64,000 bases of DNA from Neotamlana nanhaiensis (GTDB lineage Bacteria; Bacteroidota; Bacteroidia; Flavobacteriales; Flavobacteriaceae), in contig NZ_JTDV01000019.1 in NCBI RefSeq assembly GCF_000943555.1, positions 24,420-88,419 on the forward strand. Reading direction: 5' to 3'. The notes beneath the pieces were generated by a model, which did no database searches, was not told the DNA's origin, and saw only the letters and a list, made by a program, of their open reading frames with translations. Each line of letters opens with the position of its first letter. Position 1 is the first letter of the stretch. This document shows positions 36,103 through 46,649 of this stretch, one piece after another. A program made the translations under genes and the position numbers.

Positions 36103-37786
36103 ACATTTAAAACAATATTTAGGGTTAATATTATTAACCCTTTTTTTTGCTAAAAATTTAACGGCGCAAGAAAAATCTTTAAACGAAACAGCAGTTTACC
36201 AGGGCATTGAATTTAACATGCCCAAAGTACAAAATACCAACTTCCCAAATTACGAAGTAAACATTACCGCTTTTGGAGCAAAAAGTGGTGGTATTATAAA
36301 AAACACAGTTGCATTCGAACAAGCTATAAACCACATAAACTCTAAAGGTGGCGGCAAAGTTATTGTGCCTCGTGGCGTTTGGCTTACCGGCCCCATAACA
36401 CTAAAAAGTAACGTAAATTTACATTTAGAAGCAGGTTCATTAATACTTTTTAGTGATAATTTTAATGATTATCCTCTTATTAAAACCAGTTTTGAAGGGC
36501 TCAATACCATAAGAAACACCTCACCTATTAATGCTAATAATGTTGAAAACATTGCCATAACAGGTAAAGGTATTATTGATGGTAATGGCGATGCGTGGCG
36601 TCCTGTGAAAAAATCAAAAATGACCGATGGCCAATGGAAAAAACTCGTTAATTCTGGTGGTGTATTATCAACCGATAGTAAAATTTGGTTTCCATCTGCT
36701 GGTGCGAAAAAAGGTTACGAAAGTACAACTAATTTCAACGTTCCTGATTTAGTTAGTGATGCCGAACTACAATCGGTTAAAGATTATTTGCGTCCTGTAA
36801 TGGTAAGTTTGGTTAACTGTAAACGCATTCTGTTGGATGGCCCAACGTTTCAAAATTCACCTGCATGGAACATTCATCCATTAATGAGTGAAGATATCAT
36901 TATTAGAAATTTAAGCGTCCGTAACCCTTGGTATTCACAGAACGGAGATGGTCTAGATTTAGAATCTTGCAAAAATGTACTTATCTACAACAACACGTTT
37001 GATGTGGGCGACGATGCCATTTGTTTTAAATCTGGTAAAAACGAAGACGGCAGAAAACGCGGCATGCCAACAGAAAATGTAATCGTTAAAAATAATATAG
37101 TCTATCATGCTCATGGTGGTTTTGTAATTGGTAGCGAAATGTCGGGCGGTGTTAAAAATGTTCATGTATCAAACTGCACGTTTTTAGGCACCGATGTGGG
37201 CTTACGTTTTAAAAGCACGCGTGGTCGTGGCGGTATTGTAGAAAATATTTATATCTCGAATATCGATATGATTAACATCCCAACCGAAGCCATTCGTTTT
37301 AATATGTTTTACGGCGGAAACGCACCAGTGCTTGAAGAAGGACAAAGTGCCGACAGCGAAAAACGTGATGAAACCGTTGTGCTGGTAACCGAAGAAACAC
37401 CTGCATTTAAAAACATTTTCATGGAAAACATTAACGTTTCAAACTCCGAAACTGCTGCGTTTTTTATGGGATTACCCGAGATGAGTTTAAAAAACGTTTC
37501 ACTTAAAAACGCAAAGTTTCAAACTAAAAAAGGCATTACAGCCATTGATACAGATGGTTTAATTCTTGAAAATATTTCTGTTGAAGCATCAAACGATTAT
37601 GCACTTACAGTTTACAATAGTAAAAATGTTTCCACTGATGGTTTTAAATTTTCAGAAAGCAAAAATTCTATCCGAGTTTTAGGTGCAAAAAGCGCTAATA
37701 TTCAATTTAAAAAATCGGATATAGATGATTTGGACACCATTGAAACAGGCAAAGAATTGCCTAAAAAAGCTATTAAAATTAACTAA
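36095..37786 (+). CDS. GH28 polygalacturonase-type enzyme
   Basis: A 563-residue exported protein (signal ends NLTAQ), longer than the two other GH28 proteins here because of an insertion around residues 165-225 and a longer tail. Catalytic motifs: NGDGLDLES, GDDAICFKSGK, AHGGFVIGSE and RFKST (Ile of RIK replaced by Phe). The entry is AFGAKSGGIIKNTVAFEQAI. The start overlaps the stop of the GH43 gene by 8 bp and the GH95 gene follows after 3 bp, so the three are tightly coupled. It is likely an exo-acting galacturonidase or one specific for branched pectin. Confidence 0.9.
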   Translation: MTKHLKQYLGLILLTLFFAKNLTAQEKSLNETAVYQGIEFNMPKVQNTNFPNYEVNITAFGAKSGGIIKNTVAFEQAINHINSKGGGKVIVPRGVWLTGPITLKSNVNLHLEAGSLILFSDNFNDYPLIKTSFEGLNTIRNTSPINANNVENIAITGKGIIDGNGDAWRPVKKSKMTDGQWKKLVNSGGVLSTDSKIWFPSAGAKKGYESTTNFNVPDLVSDAELQSVKDYLRPVMVSLVNCKRILLDGPTFQNSPAWNIHPLMSEDIIIRNLSVRNPWYSQNGDGLDLESCKNVLIYNNTFDVGDDAICFKSGKNEDGRKRGMPTENVIVKNNIVYHAHGGFVIGSEMSGGVKNVHVSNCTFLGTDVGLRFKSTRGRGGIVENIYISNIDMINIPTEAIRFNMFYGGNAPVLEEGQSADSEKRDETVVLVTEETPAFKNIFMENINVSNSETAAFFMGLPEMSLKNVSLKNAKFQTKKGITAIDTDGLILENISVEASNDYALTVYNSKNVSTDGFKFSESKNSIRVLGAKSANIQFKKSDIDDLDTIETGKELPKKAIKIN

Positions 37787-37789
37787 ACC

Positions 37790-40282
37790 ATGCATTTTTT
37801 TAAAAAAAAATATTTAATAAAATTTTTCATTTTAGCACTATTAATCACTGTTTTTAACTGCAAAAAAGATGATGTAATAAATAAAACAAACAACAATTTA
37901 CTTTGGTACAATCAACCAGCAAATAACTGGAACGAAGCCTTACCCATTGGCAATGGACGCATTGGCGGCATGCTTTTTGGCGGTGTTGAAAACGACAACA
38001 TTCAACTAAATGAAGAAACCGTTTGGGCTGGAGAACCTGGAAATAATATCACCAAAGATTATTTTGATGATATTGAAAATTTAAGAACTTTACTTTTCGC
38101 CGAAAAATATGAAGAAGCGCAACAACTTGCACTTGAAACATTTCCTAAAAGCACACCAGAAGACAACAATTACGGTGTGCCTTATCAAACCGTTGGCAAT
38201 TTAAAACTGGGGTTTAAAAATCACGACAATCCAACAAATTACAAACGCGATCTAGATATTGAAAACGCCATTTCTACGGTAAATTACACCATTAACAGCG
38301 TTAATTTTAAACGTGAATATTTCGTGTCCTACCCCGACCAAATGATGATAATTCGCCTTTCGGCGGATAAAAACAATCAATTAAGTTTGGACGTTGCTAT
38401 CGATTCACCTCAACTAAAACACAACGTAACTGTTGAAAATGGCATTTTAAAACTAACAGGCACCAGTGGTAACCATGAAAATAAAATTGGTAAAATTAAA
38501 TTTGAAACATTAGTATACCCGAAAGTAATTGGTGGTGAAACTACAGCAAACGAATCTTCAATTTCTATAACCAATGCTAATGAAGTGCTGCTTTTTGTAA
38601 GTATTGGCACGAACTTTAAAAACTACAAAGATTTAAGCAATTCGGCTGAAGATATTGCTAAAAACTATCTTGATGCCGGCCAATTAAAAACCTACGATGT
38701 TTTAAAAAGCAATCACATTTCCGATTATCAATCCTTGTTCAAAAGAGTATCTTTTAAGCTATCTAAGCAAGTAAATGATAGTTTACCAACTAACGAAAGG
38801 TTAGCTAATTTTGCTAAAAACGAAGATTTATCCTTAGTATCGCTATACTTTCAATTTGGGCGCTATCTACTAATTTCTAGTTCTAGATCTGGTGGTCAAC
38901 CAGCCAATTTACAAGGCATTTGGAATCATAGACTTTCGCCGCCTTGGGACAGCAAATACACGGTAAATATTAATACCGAAATGAATTATTGGCCTGCCGA
39001 GGTTACCAATCTTTCCGAATTACACGAACCGCTTTTTTCAATGCTTGAAGATTTATCTGTAACTGGACAAGAAAGTGCACAAAAAATGTATCATGCTCGT
39101 GGTTGGAACATTCACCATAACACCGATATTTGGCGCGTTGCAGGTATAATTGATGGCGGATTTTACGGATTTTGGCCTATGGGTGGCGCATGGTTAAGTC
39201 AGCATTTATGGCAACATTATTTATTTACCGGCGATACCGAATTTTTAGCGAAGTACTACCCTATTCTAAAATCTTCGGCGCAATTTTACGTTGATGTTTT
39301 ACAGGAAGAACCCGAACATAATTGGATGGTTGTAGCACCATCAATGTCGCCAGAAAACAAACATAACGGCGTTGGGTTAAGCTATGGCACAACCATGGAT
39401 AATCAATTGGTTTTTGATGTTTTTAGCAATGCTATTGAAGCTTCAAAGGCATTACAAATCGATTCAAAATTCGCCGACACCTTACAAACCCTAAAAAAAC
39501 GTTTACCGCCAATGCAAATAGGCCAACATGGGCAATTGCAAGAATGGATAAAAGATTGGGATAAAACTGGCGACAAACACCGCCATATTTCACATTTGTA
39601 TGGTTTATATCCTTCCAATCAAATTTCACCATTTAAAAATCCTGAACTTTTTAAAGCAGCCGAAAATACCCTAGAGTATCGCGGCGACGTTTCAACAGGT
39701 TGGTCTATGGGCTGGAAAGTTAATTTTTGGGCGCGTATGCTTAACGGCAATCGTGCTTACAAACTTATAAAAACGCAACTTACTTTAGTTGAAGACGACG
39801 CCGATTCTGGCGGTACATATCCTAATTTATTTGATGCACATCCGCCTTTTCAAATTGATGGTAACTTTGGGTGTACAGCAGGAATTGCCGAAATGCTTTT
39901 ACAATCGCACGATGGCGCCATACATATTTTACCTGCATTACCAGATACTTGGAATGCTGGAGAAATTACGGGTTTAAAAGCCCGTGGCGGATTTGAAGTT
40001 GATTTAAAATGGCAAAATAACACCATTGAAACTGTAAAAATTACTTCGGAAATTGGTGGTACTTTAACCTTACGAAGTCGCACTATTTTATTTGATAAAA
40101 ACGGCAACACGCTTAAACAGTCTTCAATAAAAAACACAAATAATTTGTACAAACAAGCTGAAATAAAATCACCTTTAATTTCAAGTGAAGCTCAGGTTGA
40201 TACCTTAAATCTTCCTGAATATTATATTTATAATATTGAAACTGAAAAAGGTGGCGTTTATCAATTTAAAGCTAAAAAATAA
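37790..40282 (+). CDS. GH95 alpha-L-fucosidase/alpha-L-galactosidase-type lipoprotein
   Basis: An 830-residue lipoprotein (FNCKKDD, an outer-membrane or surface export type start). GH95 hallmarks: [37 protein letters not shown] near the start; then [10 protein letters not shown], the [11 protein letters not shown] motif that carries catalytic Asn residues, [25 protein letters not shown] and [23 protein letters not shown]95 enzymes invert alpha-1,2-L-fucose or alpha-L-galactose. In a pectin locus the target would be such sugars on rhamnogalacturonan or xyloglucan-type chains. The next gene starts at the very next base. Confidence 0.92.
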   Translation: MHFFKKKYLIKFFILALLITVFNCKKDDVINKTNNNLLWYNQPANNWNEALPIGNGRIGGMLFGGVENDNIQLNEETVWAGEPGNNITKDYFDDIENLRTLLFAEKYEEAQQLALETFPKSTPEDNNYGVPYQTVGNLKLGFKNHDNPTNYKRDLDIENAISTVNYTINSVNFKREYFVSYPDQMMIIRLSADKNNQLSLDVAIDSPQLKHNVTVENGILKLTGTSGNHENKIGKIKFETLVYPKVIGGETTANESSISITNANEVLLFVSIGTNFKNYKDLSNSAEDIAKNYLDAGQLKTYDVLKSNHISDYQSLFKRVSFKLSKQVNDSLPTNERLANFAKNEDLSLVSLYFQFGRYLLISSSRSGGQPANLQGIWNHRLSPPWDSKYTVNINTEMNYWPAEVTNLSELHEPLFSMLEDLSVTGQESAQKMYHARGWNIHHNTDIWRVAGIIDGGFYGFWPMGGAWLSQHLWQHYLFTGDTEFLAKYYPILKSSAQFYVDVLQEEPEHNWMVVAPSMSPENKHNGVGLSYGTTMDNQLVFDVFSNAIEASKALQIDSKFADTLQTLKKRLPPMQIGQHGQLQEWIKDWDKTGDKHRHISHLYGLYPSNQISPFKNPELFKAAENTLEYRGDVSTGWSMGWKVNFWARMLNGNRAYKLIKTQLTLVEDDADSGGTYPNLFDAHPPFQIDGNFGCTAGIAEMLLQSHDGAIHILPALPDTWNAGEITGLKARGGFEVDLKWQNNTIETVKITSEIGGTLTLRSRTILFDKNGNTLKQSSIKNTNNLYKQAEIKSPLISSEAQVDTLNLPEYYIYNIETEKGGVYQFKAKK

Positions 40283-41242
40283 ATGAAAAATAGATTATTA
40301 CTGATACTATTTGGTATCCTGATAAGTGCAACACATGCACAAACAAAAGCAGATTATAAACCTTATACCATTGCTAATACTTACGAAAAGCTAAAAAAAT
40401 ATCACCCAGATATTACCCCAATCACACCTTTAGTTTCCGACAAAATATGTTACAACGAAGATCTCACTTATAAAAAAACAAGTACCAGTAAACTAAAATT
40501 AGATGTTTACGCTCCAAAAACAAAAAACAAAAAACAAACCTATCCTGCCGTATTGCTCATTCACGGTGGTGGTTGGTTAGTTGGTAGTAAAGAAAACGAA
40601 CGTGTTCTAGCTCAGCATCTTGCTTTAAATGGTTATGTTGGAATTCCTGTGGCGTACAGATTAGGCTTTGAAGCCACGTATCCTGCAGGTGTTAACGATT
40701 TAAAAGATGCTATTGTTTGGGTAAAAAAACACGCTAAAAAGTATCATATCAATCCAGATAAAATTGCCGTTTTGGGAGCATCGGCAGGTGCACAATTGGC
40801 AACTTTACTTGGTGTAACTCCAGCCTTGCCTATTTATAATGTTCACAAAAAAACATCTAATCAAGTTCAAGCCATTGTGAATGTTGATGGCGTTGTATCG
40901 TTTATTCATCCTGAAGCATCAGCAGAATCGAAACCAGGAAAAAAATCTATGGCAGGCATTTGGCTTAATGGCGAAATAAATGAAAATTTTAAAGCTTGGA
41001 AGGAAGCTTCTCCGTTAGAATATGTAGATTCCAACACACCACCAACCCTTTTTATAAACAGCTCGCAACCCAGATTTCACGCAGGTAGAGACGATATGCT
41101 AAAAATACTTGATAGCCATAATATTTACAACGAAACACACACGCTTGAAGGTAGCCCACATTCGTTTTGGTTGATGCATCCATGGTTTGAAAGTACTTTG
41201 AATTTTACCGTAAACTTTTTGAATAAGGTTTTTAAAAATTAA
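40283..41242 (+). CDS. Alpha/beta-hydrolase, probable carbohydrate esterase
   Basis: A 319-residue exported alpha/beta-hydrolase (signal ends THAQ). The oxyanion motif LLIHGGGW, the nucleophile elbow GASAGAQ and a His near the end (EGSPHSFW) make up the expected catalytic set. An acidic partner is probably in the strand before it. It resembles acetyl/feruloyl-type esterases of the BD-FAE group encoded in plant-glycan loci. Acyl groups on pectin are the natural guess. Its start codon follows the GH95 stop directly. Only 6 bp separate its stop from that of the converging sigma factor gene. Confidence 0.82.
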   Translation: MKNRLLLILFGILISATHAQTKADYKPYTIANTYEKLKKYHPDITPITPLVSDKICYNEDLTYKKTSTSKLKLDVYAPKTKNKKQTYPAVLLIHGGGWLVGSKENERVLAQHLALNGYVGIPVAYRLGFEATYPAGVNDLKDAIVWVKKHAKKYHINPDKIAVLGASAGAQLATLLGVTPALPIYNVHKKTSNQVQAIVNVDGVVSFIHPEASAESKPGKKSMAGIWLNGEINENFKAWKEASPLEYVDSNTPPTLFINSSQPRFHAGRDDMLKILDSHNIYNETHTLEGSPHSFWLMHPWFESTLNFTVNFLNKVFKN

Positions 41243-41248
41243 AACAGC

Positions 41249-41842
41249 TTATCGCAGGCCTTTTTTAAAACCAAAAAGTAGTAAAAAGATACCATGAGCT
41301 TTATCTCCAAGCGATTTTCTAATGGTAGAAAAAGCTTTGGTTATATGAGCTTCAACCGATTTTAAAGAAATATTTAAATATTCAGCAATTTCAATATTTG
41401 TCAGTCCTTCTTCTTTACTTAATAAAAAGGTTTGCTTGCATTTAGGCGGTAGTTTTTCAACTTCCTTTTTTACTAATTTAATCAACTTTTCTATCGAACC
41501 TTCATCTTCTTCCTCTACAAAAGCACTCAAAGCATCAATGTACTTTTTTTCTAATGGCAGCACCATTTTTTGCTTTCGGTATTGGTCTATAAATTCATTG
41601 TATACCAAACGATATAAAAATCCTTTTATAGAAAATGGTGGCTTTAGTTTATGGCGTTTTTTCCAAGTTTTAATGAATACATTTTGCACAATATCTTCGG
41701 CTAAATCGTAATCATTTGTTAAGTTATATGCGTAAACACAAAGTTTACGATGGTAGCTATCTACTAAAAAATTATAGGCTTGCGCCTCTCCTTTTTTTAG
41801 AGATTCTATTAAAATGCTATTATCATCAAAACGTTCTTGCAT
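41249..41842 (-). CDS. ECF sigma factor, FecI-like (Bacteroidota type)
   Basis: A 197-residue ECF sigma factor. Region 2 lies at about 20-90 (YNFLVDSYHRKLCVYAYNLT, DLAEDIVQNVFIKTWKK) and region 4 at about 130-185 (LPPKCKQTFLLSKEEGLTNI, then EIAEYLNISLKSVEAHITKA). It is transcribed away from the FecR anti-sigma gene, with 110 bp between their starts. The usual order in Bacteroidota is sigma and then FecR on one strand. It presumably directs RNA polymerase to the fecR-susC-susD unit when that SusC binds its ligand. TACGTTTG, a possible -7 box, lies on the minus strand at 41929-41922. Confidence 0.93.
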   Translation of the reverse strand: MQERFDDNSILIESLKKGEAQAYNFLVDSYHRKLCVYAYNLTNDYDLAEDIVQNVFIKTWKKRHKLKPPFSIKGFLYRLVYNEFIDQYRKQKMVLPLEKKYIDALSAFVEEEDEGSIEKLIKLVKKEVEKLPPKCKQTFLLSKEEGLTNIEIAEYLNISLKSVEAHITKAFSTIRKSLGDKAHGIFLLLFGFKKGLR

Positions 41843-41952
41843 ATAAAATTCACAATAAATAGTAAAAATATTTTCGCAATGTATAAAAAAAGTTAGAAAA
41901 TAGTTAGGGTTACTTAAAAACCAAACGTATTACAAACAATAAATGCATTTAA

Positions 41953-43125
41953 ATGATTTCTGAAAACATAGAAAATTTAATCACCAAATTTCTTTGTAAT
42001 CAAGCTTCGGCAACCGAATTGGATACTTTAGAACAATGGTTAGAGCAACCCGAAAATAAAGTGGTATTTAATACCTACGTAAAAATTAAATACGGCATGG
42101 ACTATAATTATAAAACGTTTAACAAAAATCGTGTTAAAGAAAAACTTAACGCCATTATTGACGAAGAAAAACAGGTTATAAAAATGAAACGTTTTAAAAC
42201 GTATACGAAATATGCTGCGGCCATTCTTGTTATAGGTTTAATGGCTTCGGCCTATTTTTATAAAGACAGTTTTTTTTATAAAACTGAACCTTTAACGCCA
42301 CAAATTTCTACTGTAAAAAATATAGAACCTGGTACTCAAAGAGCCATATTAACTTTAGAAAACGGTGCCGAAGTGGTTTTACAAAAAGGAAAAAACTTTA
42401 GCACACAAAAGCTTAAGAGTAACGGAGAAGAAATCGTTTACAGTAATAAAAATTCAAACAAAAGTAATATTGCTTACAACTATATAACTGTACCTCGAGG
42501 TGGTGAGTTTTCGGTTAAACTTGCCGATGGCACCATGGTTTGGTTAAACTCCGAATCGCAATTAAAATACCCCGTAAATTTCACCAAGGGACAAACCCGT
42601 AGCGTAGAATTAGTTTATGGTGAAGCTTATTTTGATGTTTCACCAAGTACAGCACACAATGGCGACAAATTTAAAGTATTACATGCCAACCAAGACATCG
42701 AAGTTTTTGGTACCGAATTTAACGTAAAAGCCTATAAAGACGAAACCAACATTTACACCACACTGGTTGAAGGTAGCATAGCTTTAAACAACACTACCGT
42801 TACTAAAAAACTAGTACCTGGACAACAAGCTAACCTCAACACAATTTCAAATCAAGTTGACATCTATAGCGTTGATGTTTACAACGAAATTTCTTGGAAA
42901 GATGGTGTATTTAGCTTCGAGAGAAAATCGCTTAAAGATATTATGAAAGTACTATCACGCTGGTACGATTTTAAGGTAATATTTAAAACAAAAGCCTTAG
43001 AAAACGAAAAGTTTATAGGGGTTTTGGGCAGAGAGCAAAACATTGAAGATATTTTAAAATCTATACAAGCATCAGGAATAATTAAAAACTACAATTTATA
43101 TGATAAAACCATAGAACTAGAATAA
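41953..43125 (+). CDS. FecR-type anti-sigma factor
   Basis: A 390-residue inner-membrane protein: cytoplasmic N-terminus (1-80) that would hold the sigma factor, one membrane segment (about 86-104, AAAILVIGLMASAYFY), and the periplasmic FecR domain (about 175-265; VPRGGEFSVKLADGTMVWLN, then ELVYGEAYFDVSP). It ends in a DUF4974 C-terminal domain (FERKSLKDIMKVLSRWYDFK). In this family the C-terminal domain meets the STN domain of the partner SusC, and that transporter is the next gene. A hairpin (43129-43174) lies between them. Confidence 0.94.
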   Translation: MISENIENLITKFLCNQASATELDTLEQWLEQPENKVVFNTYVKIKYGMDYNYKTFNKNRVKEKLNAIIDEEKQVIKMKRFKTYTKYAAAILVIGLMASAYFYKDSFFYKTEPLTPQISTVKNIEPGTQRAILTLENGAEVVLQKGKNFSTQKLKSNGEEIVYSNKNSNKSNIAYNYITVPRGGEFSVKLADGTMVWLNSESQLKYPVNFTKGQTRSVELVYGEAYFDVSPSTAHNGDKFKVLHANQDIEVFGTEFNVKAYKDETNIYTTLVEGSIALNNTTVTKKLVPGQQANLNTISNQVDIYSVDVYNEISWKDGVFSFERKSLKDIMKVLSRWYDFKVIFKTKALENEKFIGVLGREQNIEDILKSIQASGIIKNYNLYDKTIELE

Positions 43126-43128
43126 AAG

Positions 43129-43174
43129 AAAGAACGAGGTTTTGAAATTTGGACGTCTCTTGCCTCGTCCTTTT
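43129..43174 (+). terminator. Hairpin between fecR and susC, possible attenuator
   Basis: AAAGAACGAGG (43129-43139) pairs with CCTCGTCCTTT (43163-43173) with one mismatch, loop about 23 bases, followed by a short T-run. It could reduce read-through from fecR into the SusC gene, or mark the end of the fecR message. Confidence 0.5.
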
Positions 43175-43212
43175 AGCATCAATTATTGTTTAACCAACAC
43201 TAAAACAAATTT

Positions 43213-46200
43213 ATGAAAATTAAACCAACTAAAGCTGTTTTACACCACACCAAACAGCTACAACTAACTATTATGAAATTTTTTATTTTTTTATTGTGCA
43301 CCACCGCATTTGGTTTTACTTCGGTAAATACCTTTTCGCAAGAAAAAATAACTATCGATACCGACAAAGAGGTATCTGTTGATGAAGTTTTCCGGATTAT
43401 AAAAAACCAAACAGAGTACAGGTTCTTGTATCCGGAAGATATGTTTTCCCAAGCACCAAACGTTAAATTAAAAGCAGGCGAAATAGAATTGGGCACTTTG
43501 CTAAACCAAACTTTAGCGGTTAGTAAAGTACGCTACAAGCTTTCGGAAAACAATACCATAGTAATCGAAACTCCCACCAACGAAGTAGTTCAGGGCATAC
43601 AGATTACGGGTACTATAAAGGACCAAAATGGTGTGCCGTTACCTGGAGTTAATATTATAGTAAAGGGAACCAACGTTGGAACGCAATCTGATTTTGATGG
43701 GAACTACTCTATAACCACACAAAACGCCAACGATGTTTTGGTGTTTTCATACATTGGTTATGCCTCCAAAGAAATAGCCATTGGCAACCAAACTACGGTA
43801 AACGTGGTTTTACAGGAAAGTTTGGATGAATTGGATGAAGTAGTTGTTATTGGATACGGAACTGTAAAAAAACGTGATTTAACCGGAGCGGTTTCTTCTG
43901 TTGGCAGTGAAGAGATTAAACTAGCTCCAGTGGTTAGTCCTATCGAAGCCATTCAAGGACGGGTAGCTGGATTGGACATCGCCCGTAACGATGGCCGTGC
44001 TGGCTCTAGCATGAGCATTTTGCTTAGGGGTAATCGGTCTTTAACGGCTGGTAGTGAGCCTATTTATATTATCGATGGTATTCAGGGAAACCCTAATTTC
44101 TTAAACCCTAACGATATCGAATCCATTGATGTTTTAAAAGATGCGTCCTCAACTTCTATTTATGGTTCAGCTGGTGCAAATGGTGTTATTATTATTACTA
44201 CCAAAAAAGCCAAAGAAGGAAAAATGCAAGTTGATATAGACTCTTATGTAAGTATCAATGCTAATCCTTCTTACCCAAGTGCATTACAAGGTCAATCTTG
44301 GTTTGATTATTTAGAGGATGGTTATATAGCTACCCACGGAGCAGCCTCTCCTGATCGAGATGCCCTACTTTCTGCCTGGAGTTTAAGCCCTACCACTCAC
44401 AACCCATATTTAGATAGTTCTAAATATGTGAACTGGGTTGACGAAACATTCAAAACAGGTATCCAAACCAATAATACACTATCTATTAGAGGAGGCACAG
44501 AAAAACTACAAGCTAGTTTTTCTCTAGGTCACAACAGAACTGAAGGAATTTATGTGAATGATCATATTAACGTTTATACCATGCGTAGTGATTTAAATAT
44601 ACAAGCTACAAACTGGGTTAAATTTGGGATTACAACAGGTTTAAACTTTAGAGATAATCAATCAAATAGAAGCCGTGTTAATAGAGCCTATGGACTTGTT
44701 CCTCTTGGTGATGTTTACGACGAAAATGGTATGATAAACCGTTTCCCAATTGAGGATGAAGCTGAACCTAGTATATTAGCTAATAACATTCCTGGCGTTT
44801 ACGATGTAAATAATAAATCTTTAAATATAACTGCAAACCCATACATAGATCTCAACTTGGCAAAAGGGCTAACATTAAGGTCTATTTTAGGGGTGTCTTT
44901 GTCTAGTAGCCGAAGCGGCCAATTTGAAAGTGACCAGACTTATTTGAAATTAACAGGTAGTAGTAACCCTATCAGTACAGCAAGTTACAATACTGATTTA
45001 GGTTATAGTTACAATTGGGAAAATATCCTAAACTATAGTACTACACTTAATGAAAACCATGAAATTGGTGCAACCTTCATTACCTCTTATGCACACAACC
45101 AAAGTGAGAACTCCGATTCGTATAGTGAAGATTTTTTAACAAACAACTCATTATATTTCAATTTAAGAGACGGTAGCAATTTTGGTGTAAATACTGGATA
45201 TTCACACACTAAGCGTATGTCGTACGCCGGTAGATTAAACTATAATTATAAAGGAAAATACTTATTAACCGGATCGATAAGAGCCGATGGTTGGTCGCAA
45301 CTTTCAGATGCTAAAGAGTGGGATGTCTTTCCAGCAGGAGCTATTGCTTGGAGAATTTCTAGTGAAGATTTTATGAGTGGCGCTAATTGGTTGAGTGACT
45401 TAAAAGTACGTGCTGGTTACGGTGTTGGTGGTAATGCCAATATTAGAGCTTATGCATCACTTGATGGGGTAAGTAGCCAATCTAGAAACCCAGAGATGGA
45501 TTTAGGAGGTGGATTAGTACCTATTATTATACCTACCATAACCATTGGAAACGACAACCTATCTTGGGAAAAATCATACAACCTTAACGTCGGGCTTGAT
45601 TTTGGATTGTTTAAAAACAAAATTATTGGTTCTATAGAATACTACGATACAAATACGAGAGACGTAATTTATGATAGACCTCTTAACTTCTCTGTAGGAG
45701 GTTGGAGCCCAAAAGATCCATATGTTCAGTTTGAAAACTTAGCAGAGATGAACAACCACGGTATTGAAGTAACCTTAAATACCAGAAATGTTGAAACAAA
45801 AGATTTTTCTTGGACTACAACTTTTACTTTCGCTCGTAACTGGGAAGAAGTTGTAAAAGTAGATTTAGGGAATGTAGAGGTAGATGATTTAATAAACCTT
45901 GGGCTTTTTATTGGACGACCTAAAGATGTTTTCTATGATTATAAGAAAATAGGTATTTGGCAATTAGGAGAAGAAGCCGATGCTGAAGTTTTTGGTTTGG
46001 CCCCTGGAGATGTTAAAATTGAAACTAGTTTAACCAAACAATCTGATGGTGTGTGGACCAGAACAGTTACAGACGAAAATGGAGTTGAAACTGTAGAAGT
46101 ATATAATGCTTCTAACCCATACACAATCAATAGAAATGACGATAGAAAGATTATTGGACAGGCGGCTCCAAAATGGACAGCTGGTTTCCAAAATACGTTT

Positions 46201-46635
46201 ACCTATAAAAATTTCGATTTAAGCGTATTTGCTACTGCAAGATATGGACAAACTATTGATGCAGATTTATTAGGATACTTTAGATACAACACTCCTAACC
46301 TTCCAGAAAACTATAATTATTGGACACCTGATAACCCGACAAATGATTTTCCAAGACCTTACATAACACGTTCTAGTGTTTCGCACCCTACTGAAGCCCT
46401 AAGATTTGTTGATGGTTCATATTTTAAAATTAAAAACATAACCTTGGGTTATTCCATTCCTGATAGTTTTACAAATAAGATTGGACTAAACAACTTAAGG
46501 GTTTATGGTACAATCTACAATTCACTAATTATCACTAAAAGTCATTTATTAAAAGACTTAGATCCTGAAACTAGTGCTTCTGACGCGTTCCCGCTATACA
46601 GGCAAGCGGTATTTGGTATTAATGTATCATTTTAA
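43213..46635 (+). CDS. SusC-like TonB-dependent transducer with N-terminal STN domain
   Basis: A 1140-residue SusC protein. Signal region 1-40 (FFIFLLCTTAFGFTSVNTFSQ); STN signalling domain about 45-115 (ITIDTDKEVSVDEVFRIIKN to VRYKLSENNTIVIET); CarboxypepD-like domain about 130-205 (GTIKDQNGVPLPGVNIIVKG). The linker VVVIGYGTVKKRDLTGAV leads to the plug (VLKDASSTSIYGSAGANGVI) and a barrel ending RQAVFGINVSF. An alternative start at the internal Met before KFFIFLL would give a normal-length signal peptide. The STN domain and the neighbouring FecR and sigma genes indicate trans-envelope induction by the ligand. The SusD partner is 14 bp downstream. Confidence 0.94.
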   Translation: MKIKPTKAVLHHTKQLQLTIMKFFIFLLCTTAFGFTSVNTFSQEKITIDTDKEVSVDEVFRIIKNQTEYRFLYPEDMFSQAPNVKLKAGEIELGTLLNQTLAVSKVRYKLSENNTIVIETPTNEVVQGIQITGTIKDQNGVPLPGVNIIVKGTNVGTQSDFDGNYSITTQNANDVLVFSYIGYASKEIAIGNQTTVNVVLQESLDELDEVVVIGYGTVKKRDLTGAVSSVGSEEIKLAPVVSPIEAIQGRVAGLDIARNDGRAGSSMSILLRGNRSLTAGSEPIYIIDGIQGNPNFLNPNDIESIDVLKDASSTSIYGSAGANGVIIITTKKAKEGKMQVDIDSYVSINANPSYPSALQGQSWFDYLEDGYIATHGAASPDRDALLSAWSLSPTTHNPYLDSSKYVNWVDETFKTGIQTNNTLSIRGGTEKLQASFSLGHNRTEGIYVNDHINVYTMRSDLNIQATNWVKFGITTGLNFRDNQSNRSRVNRAYGLVPLGDVYDENGMINRFPIEDEAEPSILANNIPGVYDVNNKSLNITANPYIDLNLAKGLTLRSILGVSLSSSRSGQFESDQTYLKLTGSSNPISTASYNTDLGYSYNWENILNYSTTLNENHEIGATFITSYAHNQSENSDSYSEDFLTNNSLYFNLRDGSNFGVNTGYSHTKRMSYAGRLNYNYKGKYLLTGSIRADGWSQLSDAKEWDVFPAGAIAWRISSEDFMSGANWLSDLKVRAGYGVGGNANIRAYASLDGVSSQSRNPEMDLGGGLVPIIIPTITIGNDNLSWEKSYNLNVGLDFGLFKNKIIGSIEYYDTNTRDVIYDRPLNFSVGGWSPKDPYVQFENLAEMNNHGIEVTLNTRNVETKDFSWTTTFTFARNWEEVVKVDLGNVEVDDLINLGLFIGRPKDVFYDYKKIGIWQLGEEADAEVFGLAPGDVKIETSLTKQSDGVWTRTVTDENGVETVEVYNASNPYTINRNDDRKIIGQAAPKWTAGFQNTFTYKNFDLSVFATARYGQTIDADLLGYFRYNTPNLPENYNYWTPDNPTNDFPRPYITRSSVSHPTEALRFVDGSYFKIKNITLGYSIPDSFTNKIGLNNLRVYGTIYNSLIITKSHLLKDLDPETSASDAFPLYRQAVFGINVSF

Positions 46636-46649
46636 AAAAATTAGAAAAA

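Noticed and set aside
39457..39464. AATCGATT core inside the GH95 gene
   Set aside because: It lacks the outer TGT/ACA pairs, lies deep in coding sequence and has no promoter element; probably chance.
43213..43274. Two possible starts for the second SusC
   Set aside because: The internal Met would give a normal signal peptide, but the upstream ATG is in frame with no evidence against it, so I kept the longer form and noted the choice.
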